64,000 bases of DNA from NCBI RefSeq assembly GCF_900155535.1, contig NZ_LT706965.1:243473-307472 (forward strand). Reading direction: 5' to 3'. A program made the translations under genes and the position numbers. Source of the stretch: Corynebacterium urinipleomorphum. Lineage in GTDB: Bacteria > Actinomycetota > Actinomycetes > Mycobacteriales > Mycobacteriaceae. Below the pieces are notes generated by a model. The model did not search any database. It was given only the letters and a program-made list of their open reading frames with translations, and had not been told where the DNA came from. Each line of letters begins with the position of its first letter. Position 1 is the stretch's first letter. Below, one piece after another: positions 8,564 through 17,777 of this stretch.

Positions 8564-9412
8564 ATGGATAACACCCCAAAGAAGGCGCGGAACCACCGCA
8601 GGATGCGCCGCACCGCCGCGGGCGCACTGGCGCTCGGTATCGGTCTGTCGGGTGCCGGCCTGCTGGCTACGGCCCTGACACCGGATGCGCAGGTGGCCAC
8701 CGCCCAACGCGATGACCAAGCGCTGATCCAGGAAGGCAAAGACCTCTACGAGCAGGCGTGTATCACCTGCCACGGTGCTAACCTGCAGGGCGTTAAGGAC
8801 CGCGGTCCGTCGCTCATCGGTACCGGTGAGGGCGCCGTCTACTTCCAGGTCAACTCCGGTCGTATGCCGATGATGTCTAACGACGCGCAGGCTGAGCGTA
8901 AGAAGCCGCGTTACTCCGAGGCTCAAGCGCTGGCTATGGCCGCGTATGTCGCGGCTAACGGTGGCGGCCCAGAACTCGTTTACAACGAGGATGGCTCGAT
9001 CGCTATGGAGGAGCTCCGTGGCAAGAATTACGACGGTAATCTGCAGGCTGCGGATGTCGCGCGAGGCTCCGAGCTCTTCCGCTTGAACTGCGCTTCGTGC
9101 CACAACTTCACGGGTCGTGGAGGCGCGCTGTCTTCCGGCAAGTACGCCCCGGTTCTGGATCCTGCCAACGAGCAGGAGATTTACCAGGCAATGCTGACCG
9201 GCCCGCAGAATATGCCGAAGTTCTCCGACCGTCAGCTGACTGCTGACGAGAAGCGCGACATCATCGCCTTCATCAAGTCGTCCAAGGAGACCCCGAGCCC
9301 CGCAGGTTGGGCGCTGGGCGGCATCGGCCCCGTCGCTGAGGGTCTGGCTATGTGGATCATCGGTGTCACCCTCGTCGGTGCAGCCGCTATGTGGATTGGA
9401 TCGCGCTCATGA
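8564..9412 (+). CDS. qcrC: Cytochrome bc1 complex diheme cytochrome c subunit
   Basis: Transfers electrons from the Rieske centre directly to the CuA centre of the oxidase; it replaces soluble cytochrome c in actinobacteria. The 282 residues hold an N-terminal membrane anchor or signal (about residues 18-40), two CXXCH haem-attachment sites (C66-H70, CITCH; C176-H180, CASCH) and a C-terminal transmembrane helix near residue 255-278. The duplicated cytochrome c domain is the diagnostic feature. It overlaps qcrA by 4 bp (ATGA), consistent with translational coupling. Confidence 0.97.
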   Translation: MDNTPKKARNHRRMRRTAAGALALGIGLSGAGLLATALTPDAQVATAQRDDQALIQEGKDLYEQACITCHGANLQGVKDRGPSLIGTGEGAVYFQVNSGRMPMMSNDAQAERKKPRYSEAQALAMAAYVAANGGGPELVYNEDGSIAMEELRGKNYDGNLQAADVARGSELFRLNCASCHNFTGRGGALSSGKYAPVLDPANEQEIYQAMLTGPQNMPKFSDRQLTADEKRDIIAFIKSSKETPSPAGWALGGIGPVAEGLAMWIIGVTLVGAAAMWIGSRS

Positions 9413-10632
9413 GCAATGAAGTGAAGAAGAATTACACCAGCGAAGAGCTGGACAAGATGAGCAACGCCGAGCTCGCTGCACTGGGCACCGAGCTTGATGA
9501 CGTCACGGTAGCGTACCGCAAGGAGCGCTTCCCGCTCGAGAATGACCCGGCTGAAAAGCGTGCGCAAACCGGCATCAATGTTTGGCTCGCGGTTTCGATC
9601 ATTGCTGGCCTCGCCTTCTTGGGCGTCTACTTGTTCTGGCCGTGGGAGGCGAAATTCCACGGCCAGGAGGGTCTGTGGCAGTACAGTCTGTACACTCCGC
9701 TGCTCGGTCTGACCTCCGGTCTGTCGCTCGTCTCGCTGGGCGTTGCGATCGTGCAGTACGTCAAGAAGTTCGTGCCGGAGGAGATCGCGGTTCAGCGTCG
9801 TCACGACGGTCGCTCCTCCGAGCTCGATCGCCGCACCACGACTGCTTTGCTGAACGACGCGTGGCAGACGTCCACTCTTGGTCGCCGAAACGTCATGAAG
9901 GGTCTGCTGGGTGGCGCGGGTCTGATGGCCGGCCTGGTCATCATCGCTCCGCTCGGTGGCATCATTAAGAATCCGTGGCGTGTCCGCCACGAGATGAACT
10001 ACAACGGCGACGGCACGTTGTGGACTCAGGGATGGTCTCTGGCCCGCGAGGGCAAGAAGCTGTACTTGGGCCGCGACACCTCTGCCATTGCGGAACTTCA
10101 CGAAACGGGTGCCGGCAAGCACTACAGCACCGCCGGTGTGTCCCGACTGGTCCGCATGCGTCCGGAGGATCTGGATGCTGCTGCCATGGAAACGGTCTTC
10201 CCGCTCTTGGCGGAGGACGTCAACGATGGCGACAAGTATGACCCGGAGCGCGACGTGTACGAGAACCACATGCATTCCATTCACGGTCCGCGTAACGCTG
10301 TCATGCTGATCCGTCTGCGCTCGGCCGACGCCGAGAAAGTCATCGAGCGTGAGGGGCAGGAAGACTTCCACTACGGCGATTACTACGCCTACTCCAAGAT
10401 CTGCACGCACATCGGTTGTCCGACGTCTCTGTACGAGGCTCAGACCAACCGCATCCTGTGCCCGTGCCACCAGTCGCAGTTCGATGCGCTGCAGCACGGC
10501 AAGCCTGTCTTCGGTCCGGCAGCCCGCGCTCTGCCGCAGCTGCCTATTGAAATTGATGAAGAGGGTTACCTCATCGCCCGCGGGGACTTCATTGAGCCCG
10601 TCGGCCCGGCCTTCTGGGAGCGTAAGTCATAA
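9409..10632 (+). CDS. qcrA: Cytochrome bc1 complex Rieske iron-sulfur subunit
   Basis: Oxidises menaquinol at the Qp site and passes electrons to QcrC. The ATG at 9409 overlaps the qcrC stop and gives 407 residues, the large actinobacterial form with three N-terminal transmembrane helices (about residues 60-80, 100-122 and 165-185). The [2Fe-2S] ligands are C332 and H334 (CTHIGC box) and C351 and H354 (CPCHQS box), with C337-C353 as the expected disulfide. An upstream in-frame ATG at 9352 would lie inside qcrC and is not needed. The final A of its stop is shared with the qcrB start. Confidence 0.96.
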   Translation: MSNEVKKNYTSEELDKMSNAELAALGTELDDVTVAYRKERFPLENDPAEKRAQTGINVWLAVSIIAGLAFLGVYLFWPWEAKFHGQEGLWQYSLYTPLLGLTSGLSLVSLGVAIVQYVKKFVPEEIAVQRRHDGRSSELDRRTTTALLNDAWQTSTLGRRNVMKGLLGGAGLMAGLVIIAPLGGIIKNPWRVRHEMNYNGDGTLWTQGWSLAREGKKLYLGRDTSAIAELHETGAGKHYSTAGVSRLVRMRPEDLDAAAMETVFPLLAEDVNDGDKYDPERDVYENHMHSIHGPRNAVMLIRLRSADAEKVIEREGQEDFHYGDYYAYSKICTHIGCPTSLYEAQTNRILCPCHQSQFDALQHGKPVFGPAARALPQLPIEIDEEGYLIARGDFIEPVGPAFWERKS

Positions 10633-12269
10633 TGAGCACGAAACTGGAACAAGCCGCGGACAACATTGACTCGCGGTACACGATCTCGGGCATTCTCCGC
10701 CCGCAGCTGAACAAGGTTTTTCCGACCCACTGGTCCTTCATGCTGGGTGAGATGGCGCTGTACAGCTTCATCATTCTCCTGCTGACCGGTGTGTACCTCG
10801 CCCTGTTCTTCGACCCGTCGATTACCAAGGTGATCTACGACGGCGGCTACCTGCCGCTCAACGGTGTCGAGATGTCGCGCGCGTACGCAACGGCATTGGA
10901 CATCTCTTTCGAGGTGCGCGGTGGCCTCTTCGTCCGCCAGATGCACCACTGGGCAGCCCTCATGTTCATGATGGCCATGTTCGCCCACATGCTCCGCATT
11001 TTCTTCACCGGTGCTTTCCGTCGCCCGCGTGAAGCTAACTGGATCATCGGTGTCACCCTGATCCTGCTCGGTATGGCCGAGGGCTTCATGGGTTACTCCC
11101 TCCCGGACGACCTGCTCTCCGGTGTGGGTCTGCGAATCATGTCCGCCATCATCGTGGGTCTGCCGATCATCGGCACCTGGCTCCACTGGGCAATGTTCGG
11201 CGGAGACTTCCCGTCGGACCTGATGTTGGACCGCTTCTACATCCTCCACGTTCTGATCCTGCCGGGCATCATCCTCGCGCTCATCGCGGCGCACCTGTTG
11301 CTCGTCTGGTTCCAGAAGCACACCCAGTTCCCGGGTCCGGGTCGCTCCGAGAACAACGTCGTCGGCATCCGAATCATGCCGGTCTTCGCGGTCAAGGCGA
11401 TGGGCTTCGGCATGCTGGTCTTCGGTGTGCTGGCCCTGATGGCTGGTTTGACCACCATCAACGCCATCTGGAACATCGGCCCCTACAACCCGTCTCAGGT
11501 CTCCGCTGGTTCCCAGCCGGATATCTACATGCTCTGGACAGACGGTGCTGCCCGTGTCATGCCGGCATGGGAGCTCTACCTGGGTAACTACACCATCCCG
11601 GGCGTGTTCTGGGTCGCTCTGCTTGCCGGCCTGATGGTTGTCCTGCTGCTTACCTACCCGTTCATCGAGAAGAAGGTCACCGGCGACGACGCCCACCACA
11701 ACCTCTTGCAGCGGCCGCGCGACGTGCCTGTCCGCACCGGTATCGGCGTCATGGGCCTGGTCTTCTTCCTGCTGCTGACGCTGTCCGGCGGTAACGACCT
11801 TTTCGCTTACCACTTCCAGATCTCGCTCAACGCGATGACTTGGGTAGGCCGTATCGGCCTGATCGTGCTGCCTCCGTTGGCCTACTTCATCACCTACCGC
11901 ATCTGTGTTGGTCTGCAGCGCAGCGACCGTGAGGTGCTGGAGCACGGTCTGGAGACCGGCGTGATTCAGAAGCTTCCGAACGGTGCATTCGTTGGTGTCC
12001 ACCAGCCGCTCGGCCCGGTTGACCACCATGGCCACCAGCTGCCGCTGGAATACGCAGGTGCCCGCGTGCCGAAGCAAATGAACGAGCTCGGCTACGCAGA
12101 CTCCGAGACCTCCGGCATCTTCTCGCCGGATGATCCTTCGATCACCGCGAAGCGCAACGAGATTAAGCGCGCCAACCACCACGAGGAGATTGCGACCCTC
12201 CGTGCCCTCGAGGCTGAGAAGGAAGTCTCTGACCGTGATGCTGGTGAACTCCCCCGCAAACGCAAGTAA
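10632..12269 (+). CDS. qcrB: Cytochrome bc1 complex cytochrome b subunit
   Basis: Integral membrane subunit that holds the two b haems and the quinol sites; the target of Q203-type inhibitors in mycobacteria. The 545 residues include the expected helix set. The haem-ligand region QMHHWAAL...AHMLRIFF is near residues 113-135, and LHWAMFGG...[12 protein letters not shown] follows. A C-terminal extension of about 110 residues beyond the last helices is typical of actinobacteria. It is the last gene of the operon and is followed by a strong terminator. Confidence 0.97.
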   Translation: MSTKLEQAADNIDSRYTISGILRPQLNKVFPTHWSFMLGEMALYSFIILLLTGVYLALFFDPSITKVIYDGGYLPLNGVEMSRAYATALDISFEVRGGLFVRQMHHWAALMFMMAMFAHMLRIFFTGAFRRPREANWIIGVTLILLGMAEGFMGYSLPDDLLSGVGLRIMSAIIVGLPIIGTWLHWAMFGGDFPSDLMLDRFYILHVLILPGIILALIAAHLLLVWFQKHTQFPGPGRSENNVVGIRIMPVFAVKAMGFGMLVFGVLALMAGLTTINAIWNIGPYNPSQVSAGSQPDIYMLWTDGAARVMPAWELYLGNYTIPGVFWVALLAGLMVVLLLTYPFIEKKVTGDDAHHNLLQRPRDVPVRTGIGVMGLVFFLLLTLSGGNDLFAYHFQISLNAMTWVGRIGLIVLPPLAYFITYRICVGLQRSDREVLEHGLETGVIQKLPNGAFVGVHQPLGPVDHHGHQLPLEYAGARVPKQMNELGYADSETSGIFSPDDPSITAKRNEIKRANHHEEIATLRALEAEKEVSDRDAGELPRKRK

Positions 12270-12287
12270 GCGGACATAGTTCAGCAC

Positions 12288-12336
12288 AAAGCCCCTTCCC
12301 AACTGTCCCCGTAGCCCGGGGTAGGGAAGGGGCTTT
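12288..12336 (+). terminator. Terminator hairpin after qcrB
   Basis: AAAGCCCCTTCCC (12288-12300) pairs with GGGAAGGGGCTTT (12324-12336), a 13-bp perfect stem with an internal CCCCG/CGGGG stretch in the loop. It closes the ctaE-qcrCAB operon. The T-run is part of the stem, as often seen in bidirectional terminators. Confidence 0.85.
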
Positions 12337-12364
12337 CGGCATGTGTATAGCGATTCGGTAACGG

Positions 12365-12380
12365 TGTGACGAGTGTCACA
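12365..12380. promoter_or_regulatory. GlxR (cAMP-responsive) site upstream of the NlpC/P60 leader
   Basis: TGTGACGAGTGTCACA is a perfect TGTGA-N6-TCACA palindrome. It lies between the qcrB terminator and the c-di-AMP riboswitch, about 460 bp before the NlpC/P60 start. No other gene is nearby, so that gene is the likely target. Occupancy is inferred. Confidence 0.65.
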
Positions 12381-12624
12381 TTTAAACTTTTACACGCCTG
12401 TGGTCTCTGTTGAATATTTTCGGAGGATGCATAAAGCTCCATATTTGCGCAGGTAAAAGGGGGTAGGTTCGTTGTGCGGATAATTCTCAGCGCTTATCCA
12501 AATATCAGTGCAGAAGCGCAATTTGGCCCGTTTTGGAAAATTACGAATTGATAACGGGCGCGTCGCTAGACAACGACCGTGTCCATTTCGTAACCTATTC
12601 GAGACCTTGCGGCCGCAGAGGCGC

Positions 12625-12802
12625 AAGCGATAAGACATCTGAACACTAAGCCGAGTCCCTTCTCCGCGCAGAGGAGATGGGAGCCGGGGAACCGAATACG
12701 TTTCCTGGGGTGAAAGAAGGACGAGGAGCTTTCATTCGAAAGCCGGGGTCCCTCAAGGTGAATTCCTGCACCGAACCCGTCAGCTAACCCGGTAGGCGAC
12801 AC
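12625..12802 (+). ncRNA. c-di-AMP riboswitch (ydaO/yuaA family) in the NlpC/P60 leader
   Basis: The leader contains the conserved blocks of this riboswitch in the right order: GGGAGCCGGGGAACCGAA (12679 on), TTTCCTGGGGTGAA (about 12701-12714), the GGGTCCCTC then GGTGAATTCC block, and the terminal CCGAACCCGTCAGCTAACCC followed by GGTAGGCG (to about 12798). In actinobacteria this class typically precedes genes for cell-wall hydrolases such as NlpC/P60 and Rpf proteins. The 3' edge is only about 25 nt from the start codon with no T-run, so the output may be translational; that is inference. The 5' border is approximate. Confidence 0.9.
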
Positions 12803-12824
12803 TGGAAGATATTGGAGATTGTTC

Positions 12825-13571
12825 ATGGCTAAGCACCGCCGCCAGACCGCCGCTGTTAAGCGCAGCATCGCTACCGCCTCCGCGATCGTCGCGGGTGCGA
12901 CCCTCGTCGCCCCGGCCACCGCTGACGCGGCTCAGGTCAAGGTTCCTAACACCGGTATCGCAACCGAGATTCCGGGTATTGAGAATGTTCCGGGCATTGC
13001 GAATGTCCCGGGGATCGATCAGTGGATTCCGTCCCTGGCAGGTAAAGCAGATAAGAACGCTGATGTCCGTAGCGCCATCGCTGCCGTGAAGAACGTTCCG
13101 GGCATCCAGAACGTGCCGGGCTTCAACGACTGGATTAAGGGCGTGGAAGCGAAGTACGCTCCCGCCGCTGCGACCGAGTACCGCGCCGCAACCAAGGCCG
13201 CCGCTGTGGCTCCCGCCCCGCAGCAGTCCCAGGGTGAGCGCATCGTCGCCATCGCCAAGTCCAAGATCGGTTCCCCGTACGTGTACGGCGCTGCTGGCCC
13301 GAACGCCTTTGACTGCTCCGGTTTCACCTCCTGGGTGTACGCACAGGCTGGCAAGCAGATCCCGCGCACTTCTGGCGCTCAGGCCTCCGCAGGCCGCAAG
13401 GTGGCCATTTCCGACCTGCAGCCGGGTGACATTGTCGCGTACTACGGTGGCGCTTCCCACGTTGCTATCTACGCTGGTAACGGCCAGATTATCGACGCTT
13501 TGAACTCCGGCACCCCTGTGGGTTACCGTCCGCTGAACTACATGCCGATCCACTCGGCAGTGCGCTTCTAG
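12825..13571 (+). CDS. Secreted NlpC/P60 peptidoglycan endopeptidase
   Basis: Predicted to cut peptide stems of peptidoglycan outside the membrane, as in daughter-cell separation. From the ATG at 12825 (GGAG 7 nt upstream) the protein has 248 residues: a signal peptide ending near ADA (about residue 30), a linker built from repeated NVPGI/NVPGF units (about residues 40-105), and a C-terminal NlpC/P60 domain. Catalytic C164 (FDCSGF) and H212 (ASHVAIY) are visible. The gene sits behind a c-di-AMP riboswitch and ends at a terminator. Its position matches cg2402 of C. glutamicum (from memory). Confidence 0.93.
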   Translation: MAKHRRQTAAVKRSIATASAIVAGATLVAPATADAAQVKVPNTGIATEIPGIENVPGIANVPGIDQWIPSLAGKADKNADVRSAIAAVKNVPGIQNVPGFNDWIKGVEAKYAPAAATEYRAATKAAAVAPAPQQSQGERIVAIAKSKIGSPYVYGAAGPNAFDCSGFTSWVYAQAGKQIPRTSGAQASAGRKVAISDLQPGDIVAYYGGASHVAIYAGNGQIIDALNSGTPVGYRPLNYMPIHSAVRF

Positions 13572-13594
13572 GTATTGGCACTTCAGCGCATTTT

Positions 13595-13638
13595 GCCGGT
13601 CGTCTTCTCCCGGGTAGTGGGGGGAGCGGCCGGCTTTT
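13595..13638 (+). terminator. Terminator after the first NlpC/P60 gene
   Basis: GCCGGTCG pairs with CGGCCGGC (one G-U pair), extended by TCTCCC/GGGGGA, and is followed by TTTTGCTTT. It separates the two NlpC/P60 genes into different transcripts. Confidence 0.85.
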
Positions 13639-13720
13639 GCTTTCAATTTTCACTCGAGTATCGGTGGTATCGGACAAGACGAAGAATTCCGCGTCAGTGT
13701 TTGACCAGCGGGCTTAGTCG

Positions 13721-13747
13721 GATTACCTTTGTTACAAGTTTGTAATC
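13721..13747. promoter_or_regulatory. Inverted-repeat operator candidate upstream of the second NlpC/P60 gene
   Basis: GATTAC (13721-13726) is inverted as GTAATC (13742-13747), with a nested TTACAA-GT-TTGTAA palindrome at 13732-13745. It lies 60-90 bp before the GTG start, in promoter range. The repeated TTAC units could suit a response regulator such as MtrA, which is known to control wall-hydrolase genes in corynebacteria; that assignment is speculative. Confidence 0.4.
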
Positions 13748-13808
13748 CTCCTCCGTTTCCTTGTGGCCCATTCATGGGCTCTTCTCTGTTTGTGAAAGAG
13801 GTTTCCCC

Positions 13809-14840
13809 GTGGGTAAGCACAGCGCTTCTTCTCGTTTGAGCGTCCGTAAGGCTCTGACCTCAACGGGTCTCGCGACCGTCATTGCGGTTTCTGGCACCAC
13901 GGTTCCGGCGCAGGCGGATGAGATCGACGATCTGATCAAGCAGATGAGCGAAACATCCGACAAGGCGACTGCGAAGGCTGAGGAAGTCAAGCAGATTGAG
14001 TCGGATATCAAAAAGGGGGAACGTGAGGTCGCTGCGCTGAGGAAGACAGCTGAGACGGCTCAGCGGGATGCCCGTCAAGCCGCGACGGCGCAGAATGGCG
14101 CACAGGGCGCGGTGAATAACCACGCTCGCGCGCAGTACCGCAACCTGTCTAGTGACGCTAACGTCAATGCTCTTGAGTCCGCTAACCCGCAGGAGGCGAT
14201 TGACCGAGCTGCGTATTTGGGATCGCTGTCGCGTTCGGCTCAGCGCACGTTGGACGAGTCGCAGCGGCTCAACCGCCAAGCTGCGCAGCGTGCGACAGAC
14301 GCGAATATCGCTGTCGCTGTAGCGAATTTCCGCCAGGCGGAGCTGGAGGGCAAGCGCAAGAAGCTGGACACCGAGCGCCGTGAGCTCGAAGGCCAGGTCA
14401 AGGAAGTGGAGCGTCGTGTGGACTCCTTCACTCCGGAGCAGCGTTCCCGCTGGGAGTCCAAGAACGGTCCGGTGAGCCTCAACGTGCCTCCGTCCGCATC
14501 CGCGAACGGTGTTGTCGGTGCCGCGCTGTCGAAGATCGGTTCGCCGTACGGATGGGGGGCTGCGGGTCCGAGCCAATTCGACTGCTCCGGTTTGATGTAC
14601 TGGGCTTACCAGCAGAATGGCAAGTCCATTCCGCGCACTTCGCAGGCCCAGCTGGCAGGTGGAACACCTGTGTCTATGTCTGAGCTGCAGCCGGGCGACA
14701 TCATCGGCTATTACCCGGGCGTCACGCACGTGGCCATGTATGTGGGTAACGGCCAGGTCGTTCATGCTTCGGATTACGGTATTCCGGTTCAGGTCGTTCC
14801 GGTCAATTCCATGCCGGCGCAGGGCGCTGTCCGCTACTAG
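13809..14840 (+). CDS. Secreted coiled-coil NlpC/P60 endopeptidase (RipA/RipC-like)
   Basis: Peptidoglycan hydrolase with the RipA-type layout: signal peptide (cut near AQA-DEI, about residue 37), an Ala/Glu/Arg/Gln-rich coiled coil over about residues 40-205, a short linker and a C-terminal NlpC/P60 domain. Catalytic C259 (FDCSGL) and H307 (THVAMY) are present. The GTG at 13809 follows a GAAAGAGG site by 7 nt and starts a regular signal peptide; the longer frame from 13761 does not. The 343-residue protein likely needs activation of its autoinhibitory coiled coil, as in RipA and RipC; that is known for relatives only. pimB starts 6 bp after its stop. Confidence 0.93.
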   Translation: MGKHSASSRLSVRKALTSTGLATVIAVSGTTVPAQADEIDDLIKQMSETSDKATAKAEEVKQIESDIKKGEREVAALRKTAETAQRDARQAATAQNGAQGAVNNHARAQYRNLSSDANVNALESANPQEAIDRAAYLGSLSRSAQRTLDESQRLNRQAAQRATDANIAVAVANFRQAELEGKRKKLDTERRELEGQVKEVERRVDSFTPEQRSRWESKNGPVSLNVPPSASANGVVGAALSKIGSPYGWGAAGPSQFDCSGLMYWAYQQNGKSIPRTSQAQLAGGTPVSMSELQPGDIIGYYPGVTHVAMYVGNGQVVHASDYGIPVQVVPVNSMPAQGAVRY

Positions 14841-14846
14841 CGGTGC

Positions 14847-15998
14847 ATGACGGCGCTTCTGGTCACGAATGATTTCCCGCCCACCGTGGGCGGGATTCAG
14901 TCGTATCTGCGCGATTTCGCGGACGAATACGTGCGCCTCCGGGGGCCGGAGTCGCTCGTCGTCTTCGCGTCGACGCAGGACAAGAAGGAAGCAGCGCTTT
15001 TCGACGCCTCCGTGCCCTATCCCGTCCACCGCTTGCCCGTCCCGGTGATGTTGCCGAGCCCGGCGACAGCACACCGCATGATCGAGCTGATCCACGAGCA
15101 CGGCATCACCACGGTGTGGTTTGGTGCGGCTGCCCCGTTAGCGTTGTTGGCACCGGCGGCGCGCAGGGCGGGTGCCTCGAGGATCGTCGCCTCAACCCAC
15201 GGGCACGAAGTCGGCTGGTCGATGGTTCCGGGTGCTCGTCAATCGCTACGCCGTATCGGAGAGTGTGCCGATACGGTCACGTACATCTCTGAGTACACTC
15301 TGAACCGTTTTGGGCGGGCATTCGGTGACAGTCCGGACTTTGTCCGTCTGCCCTCAGGCGTAGACACGGATTTCTTCCGGCCCGCCACCGAAGGCGAGAA
15401 GAGGGCGGCACGGGTCCGGCACGGCCTGGGGGAGGGACCGCTCGTCGTTGTCGCATCCCGCCTCGTCGCGCGGAAAGGCCAGGACCGGTTGATCGAATGT
15501 TGGCCAGCAGTGCTCGAGGCAGTCCCCGGTGCACGTCTGGTTGTCGTGGGCGAGGGCCGCTACGGAAAGAAGCTGAGGCGCCTGGCCGGGCGCCACGGTG
15601 TTGAAGATGCCGTCCTGTTCCTGGGCCGCCTGCCACGGGAAGAAATGCGCGACATCGTGGCTGCCGCCGACATCATGGCCATGCCGGCGCGTACGCGGGG
15701 AGGAGGGCTGGACGTGGAGGGGCTCGGCATTGTGTACCTCGAGGCGCAAGCGTGCGGCGTGCCCGTCATCGCGGGGAGGTCCGGCGGGGCACCCGAGACA
15801 GTCACCGCTGAAACGGGCATTGTGGTGGACGGAAACGACCGTGGCGAGATCGTGCATGCGGTGTGCTCGCTGCTGGGGGCTCCGGAGCGGAGACAAGCAA
15901 TGGGGGAAGCGGGGCGCGCGATGGTGCGCGAACGCTTCTCGTGGACTGTGTTGGGCAACCGGCTAGCGCAGTGCCTTGAACCTGGTGCGCGTCCCTGA
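14847..15998 (+). CDS. pimB: GDP-mannose-dependent phosphatidylinositol-monomannoside mannosyltransferase
   Basis: GT4-family retaining glycosyltransferase that adds the second mannose in phosphatidylinositol mannoside synthesis at the inner face of the membrane. The 383 residues show the GT-B layout: N-terminal VTNDFPPTVGGIQSYL acceptor-side loop, and C-terminal donor-side segments VVVGEGRYGKKL, FLGRLPREEM and EAQACGVPVIAG, which holds the EX7E-type donor-binding glutamate. Position after the NlpC/P60 pair matches the structurally characterised PimB' of C. glutamicum. The start ATG is 6 bp past the preceding stop. Confidence 0.9.
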   Translation: MTALLVTNDFPPTVGGIQSYLRDFADEYVRLRGPESLVVFASTQDKKEAALFDASVPYPVHRLPVPVMLPSPATAHRMIELIHEHGITTVWFGAAAPLALLAPAARRAGASRIVASTHGHEVGWSMVPGARQSLRRIGECADTVTYISEYTLNRFGRAFGDSPDFVRLPSGVDTDFFRPATEGEKRAARVRHGLGEGPLVVVASRLVARKGQDRLIECWPAVLEAVPGARLVVVGEGRYGKKLRRLAGRHGVEDAVLFLGRLPREEMRDIVAAADIMAMPARTRGGGLDVEGLGIVYLEAQACGVPVIAGRSGGAPETVTAETGIVVDGNDRGEIVHAVCSLLGAPERRQAMGEAGRAMVRERFSWTVLGNRLAQCLEPGARP

Positions 15999-16037
15999 CG
16001 GAAAGAAGAGCGAATATTGGTCTGCCGGTAGCGGAGC

Positions 16038-16043
16038 TAGAAT
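16038..16043 (+). promoter_or_regulatory. -10 element for the glucokinase gene
   Basis: TAGAAT ends 8 nt before the ATG at 16052, with a TTGGTC candidate -35 at 16017-16022 at rather short spacing. No ribosome-binding site is seen before the ATG, so the message may be leaderless or nearly so. Confidence 0.4.
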
Positions 16044-16051
16044 GTTGACTC

Positions 16052-17017
16052 ATGCCTACACACGACAGTGCTGCACCGCTCACCATTGGTTTCGATATCG
16101 GTGGCACGAACACCCGGGCGGGAGTCGTGGATGCATCGGGCACCGTTGTGGACACGGTGTCCACAACTACCCCGGAGGATGAGGACGGTCTCGTCCACGC
16201 GATCGTGGAGTTGGTGGAGCAGCTGCGGCGCCGCCACCACCCGGTCGCGGCCGTCGGTGTCGCTGTCGCGGGCTTTCTGGACCCGGCGTGCGAAGTAGTC
16301 CGTTTCGCGCCTCACCTGCCGTGGCGGGACAACGAGCCGGTGCGCGATATTTTGCAGGAAGAACTGGAGTTGCCGGTGCGTCTGGAGCACGACGCAAACT
16401 CGGCAGCATGGGGTGAATACCGGTTCGGCGCAGCGAAGGACACAGACACGTGGGTGCTCTTCGCAATTGGCACGGGGATTGGAGCCACGCTCATGCACCA
16501 CGGGGAGATCTACCGTGGCTCGTTCGGCACTGCACCCGAATTCGGCCACCTCACCGTTGTTCCAGAGGGACGGGCGTGTTCATGCGGTAAACGCGGATGC
16601 CTGGAACGCTACGCCTCGGGCACCGCTCTCGTGGACACCGCTGTGGAGATAGCAGAACGAGGCGGGTTCGAGGGCTGCGGGCTGTACCGTCGCGTCGTCG
16701 ATAAGCGTGCGTCTGGCAACAGTGTTGTCGCGGCGGCGCGCAACGGCGACGCTCTGGCGTTGGCCACCATGGACCACTTCGCACAATGGCTCGGGCAGGG
16801 CCTGTCCATCGTGTGCGACGTACTGGACCCGGAGCTTATCGTGCTCGGCGGGGGAGTGAGCCAAGATGCGGACCTGTTCCTGGATACAGCCCGCACGAAG
16901 ATGGAAGCTGGTGTCGTCGGCTCGGGATTCCGTCCCACGCCGCGCCTGGAAACCGCTGAACTCGGGGCGCAGGCGGGTATGATTGGCGTTGCTGATTTGG
17001 CCCGAGACCTGGCTTAG
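16052..17017 (+). CDS. glk: ROK-family glucokinase
   Basis: Phosphorylates glucose to glucose 6-phosphate in the cytoplasm. The 321-residue protein has the ATP-binding FDIGGTNTRAG at residues 14-24 and the ROK zinc signature CSCGKRGCLERYASG near residues 172-186, with the upstream EFGH motif and a C-terminal VLGGGVSQD loop. A polyphosphate-dependent glucokinase is possible within this family, but the typical PPGK length and motifs are not distinguishing by eye. It sits between pimB and plsC, the same order I recall for glk in C. glutamicum. Confidence 0.9.
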   Translation: MPTHDSAAPLTIGFDIGGTNTRAGVVDASGTVVDTVSTTTPEDEDGLVHAIVELVEQLRRRHHPVAAVGVAVAGFLDPACEVVRFAPHLPWRDNEPVRDILQEELELPVRLEHDANSAAWGEYRFGAAKDTDTWVLFAIGTGIGATLMHHGEIYRGSFGTAPEFGHLTVVPEGRACSCGKRGCLERYASGTALVDTAVEIAERGGFEGCGLYRRVVDKRASGNSVVAAARNGDALALATMDHFAQWLGQGLSIVCDVLDPELIVLGGGVSQDADLFLDTARTKMEAGVVGSGFRPTPRLETAELGAQAGMIGVADLARDLA

Positions 17018-17024
17018 GGGAAGC

Positions 17025-17777
17025 ATGAACAACAAGTGGTACAAGTTTTTCAAGTACATCCTGATCGGGCCGTGGCTGCGGATCTGGAATCGCCCCGAGA
17101 CAGAGGGGCTGGACAACATCCCGCCGGAAGGAACCCCGGCGCTCATGGTGTCCAACCACCAGGCGGTCATGGATTCCTTCTACTTCCCGCTGGTCTGCCC
17201 GCGTCAGCTTGTGCACCCAGCGAAGAAGGAGTACTTCACCTCCCCGGGCCTGTCCGGCGCGATCCAGAAGTTCTTCATGACGTCGGTGGGGCAGGTCCCC
17301 ATCGACCGTGAAGCGAAGGATGCGGGCGAAAACCTGCTCAAGGTCACCCAGGAAGTCTTCGATAACGGCGACCTGTTCTGCATCTACCCGGAGGGCACGC
17401 GCTCCCCAGACGGGCGCATCTACAAAGGTAAGACCGGAATGGCGCGTGTGGCCATGAACTCGGGTGTGCCGTGCATTCCCGTCGCTATGATCGGTACCCG
17501 CAATGCCAACCCGATCGGCACCTGGATCCCGCGCCCCGCGAAGGTGCGTGTGAAGATCGGCGAGCCCGTCGACCCGCACCAGTGGGCGCGCGACAACGGC
17601 TACGACCCGCACGATTCCGCAGTCTGGCGCCCGTTCACCGATTTCTTTGCCCAGCAGCTCGTTGAGCTGTCCGGCTACGATTACGTGGACGCGTACGCGG
17701 CGGATGTGAAGAAGTCGCTCGAGGCGGGCAACGGCTACCCGGAGGGCACGGAGCCTGACTGGCAGAAAATGCAGTGA
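17025..17777 (+). CDS. plsC: 1-acyl-sn-glycerol-3-phosphate acyltransferase
   Basis: Acylates lysophosphatidate to phosphatidate, or a related lysophospholipid, at the membrane face. From the ATG at 17025 (GGGGAAG site) it has 250 residues. The acyltransferase motifs are clear: H45-X4-D50 (SNHQAVMD), the EGTR motif at E123 (YPEGTRSPDG), and a later IPVAMIGT block. No full transmembrane helix is obvious except a hydrophobic stretch at residues 8-21. An upstream in-frame start at 16983 lies inside glk. Its TGA overlaps the GTG of the next gene. The exact acceptor lipid is not known; mannolipid acylation is possible given pimB. Confidence 0.88.
   Translation: MNNKWYKFFKYILIGPWLRIWNRPETEGLDNIPPEGTPALMVSNHQAVMDSFYFPLVCPRQLVHPAKKEYFTSPGLSGAIQKFFMTSVGQVPIDREAKDAGENLLKVTQEVFDNGDLFCIYPEGTRSPDGRIYKGKTGMARVAMNSGVPCIPVAMIGTRNANPIGTWIPRPAKVRVKIGEPVDPHQWARDNGYDPHDSAVWRPFTDFFAQQLVELSGYDYVDAYAADVKKSLEAGNGYPEGTEPDWQKMQ

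Noticed and set aside
10566-12302. 578-codon minus-strand frame opposite qcrB
   Set aside because: Long open frames opposite GC-rich genes are common; the translation is His/Asp/Arg-rich with no family, while qcrB on the plus strand is unmistakable. The same holds for the 421-codon frame opposite qcrA (9232-10497).
12566-12919. Minus-strand frame across the c-di-AMP riboswitch
   Set aside because: It is antisense to a conserved structured RNA and to the NlpC signal peptide.
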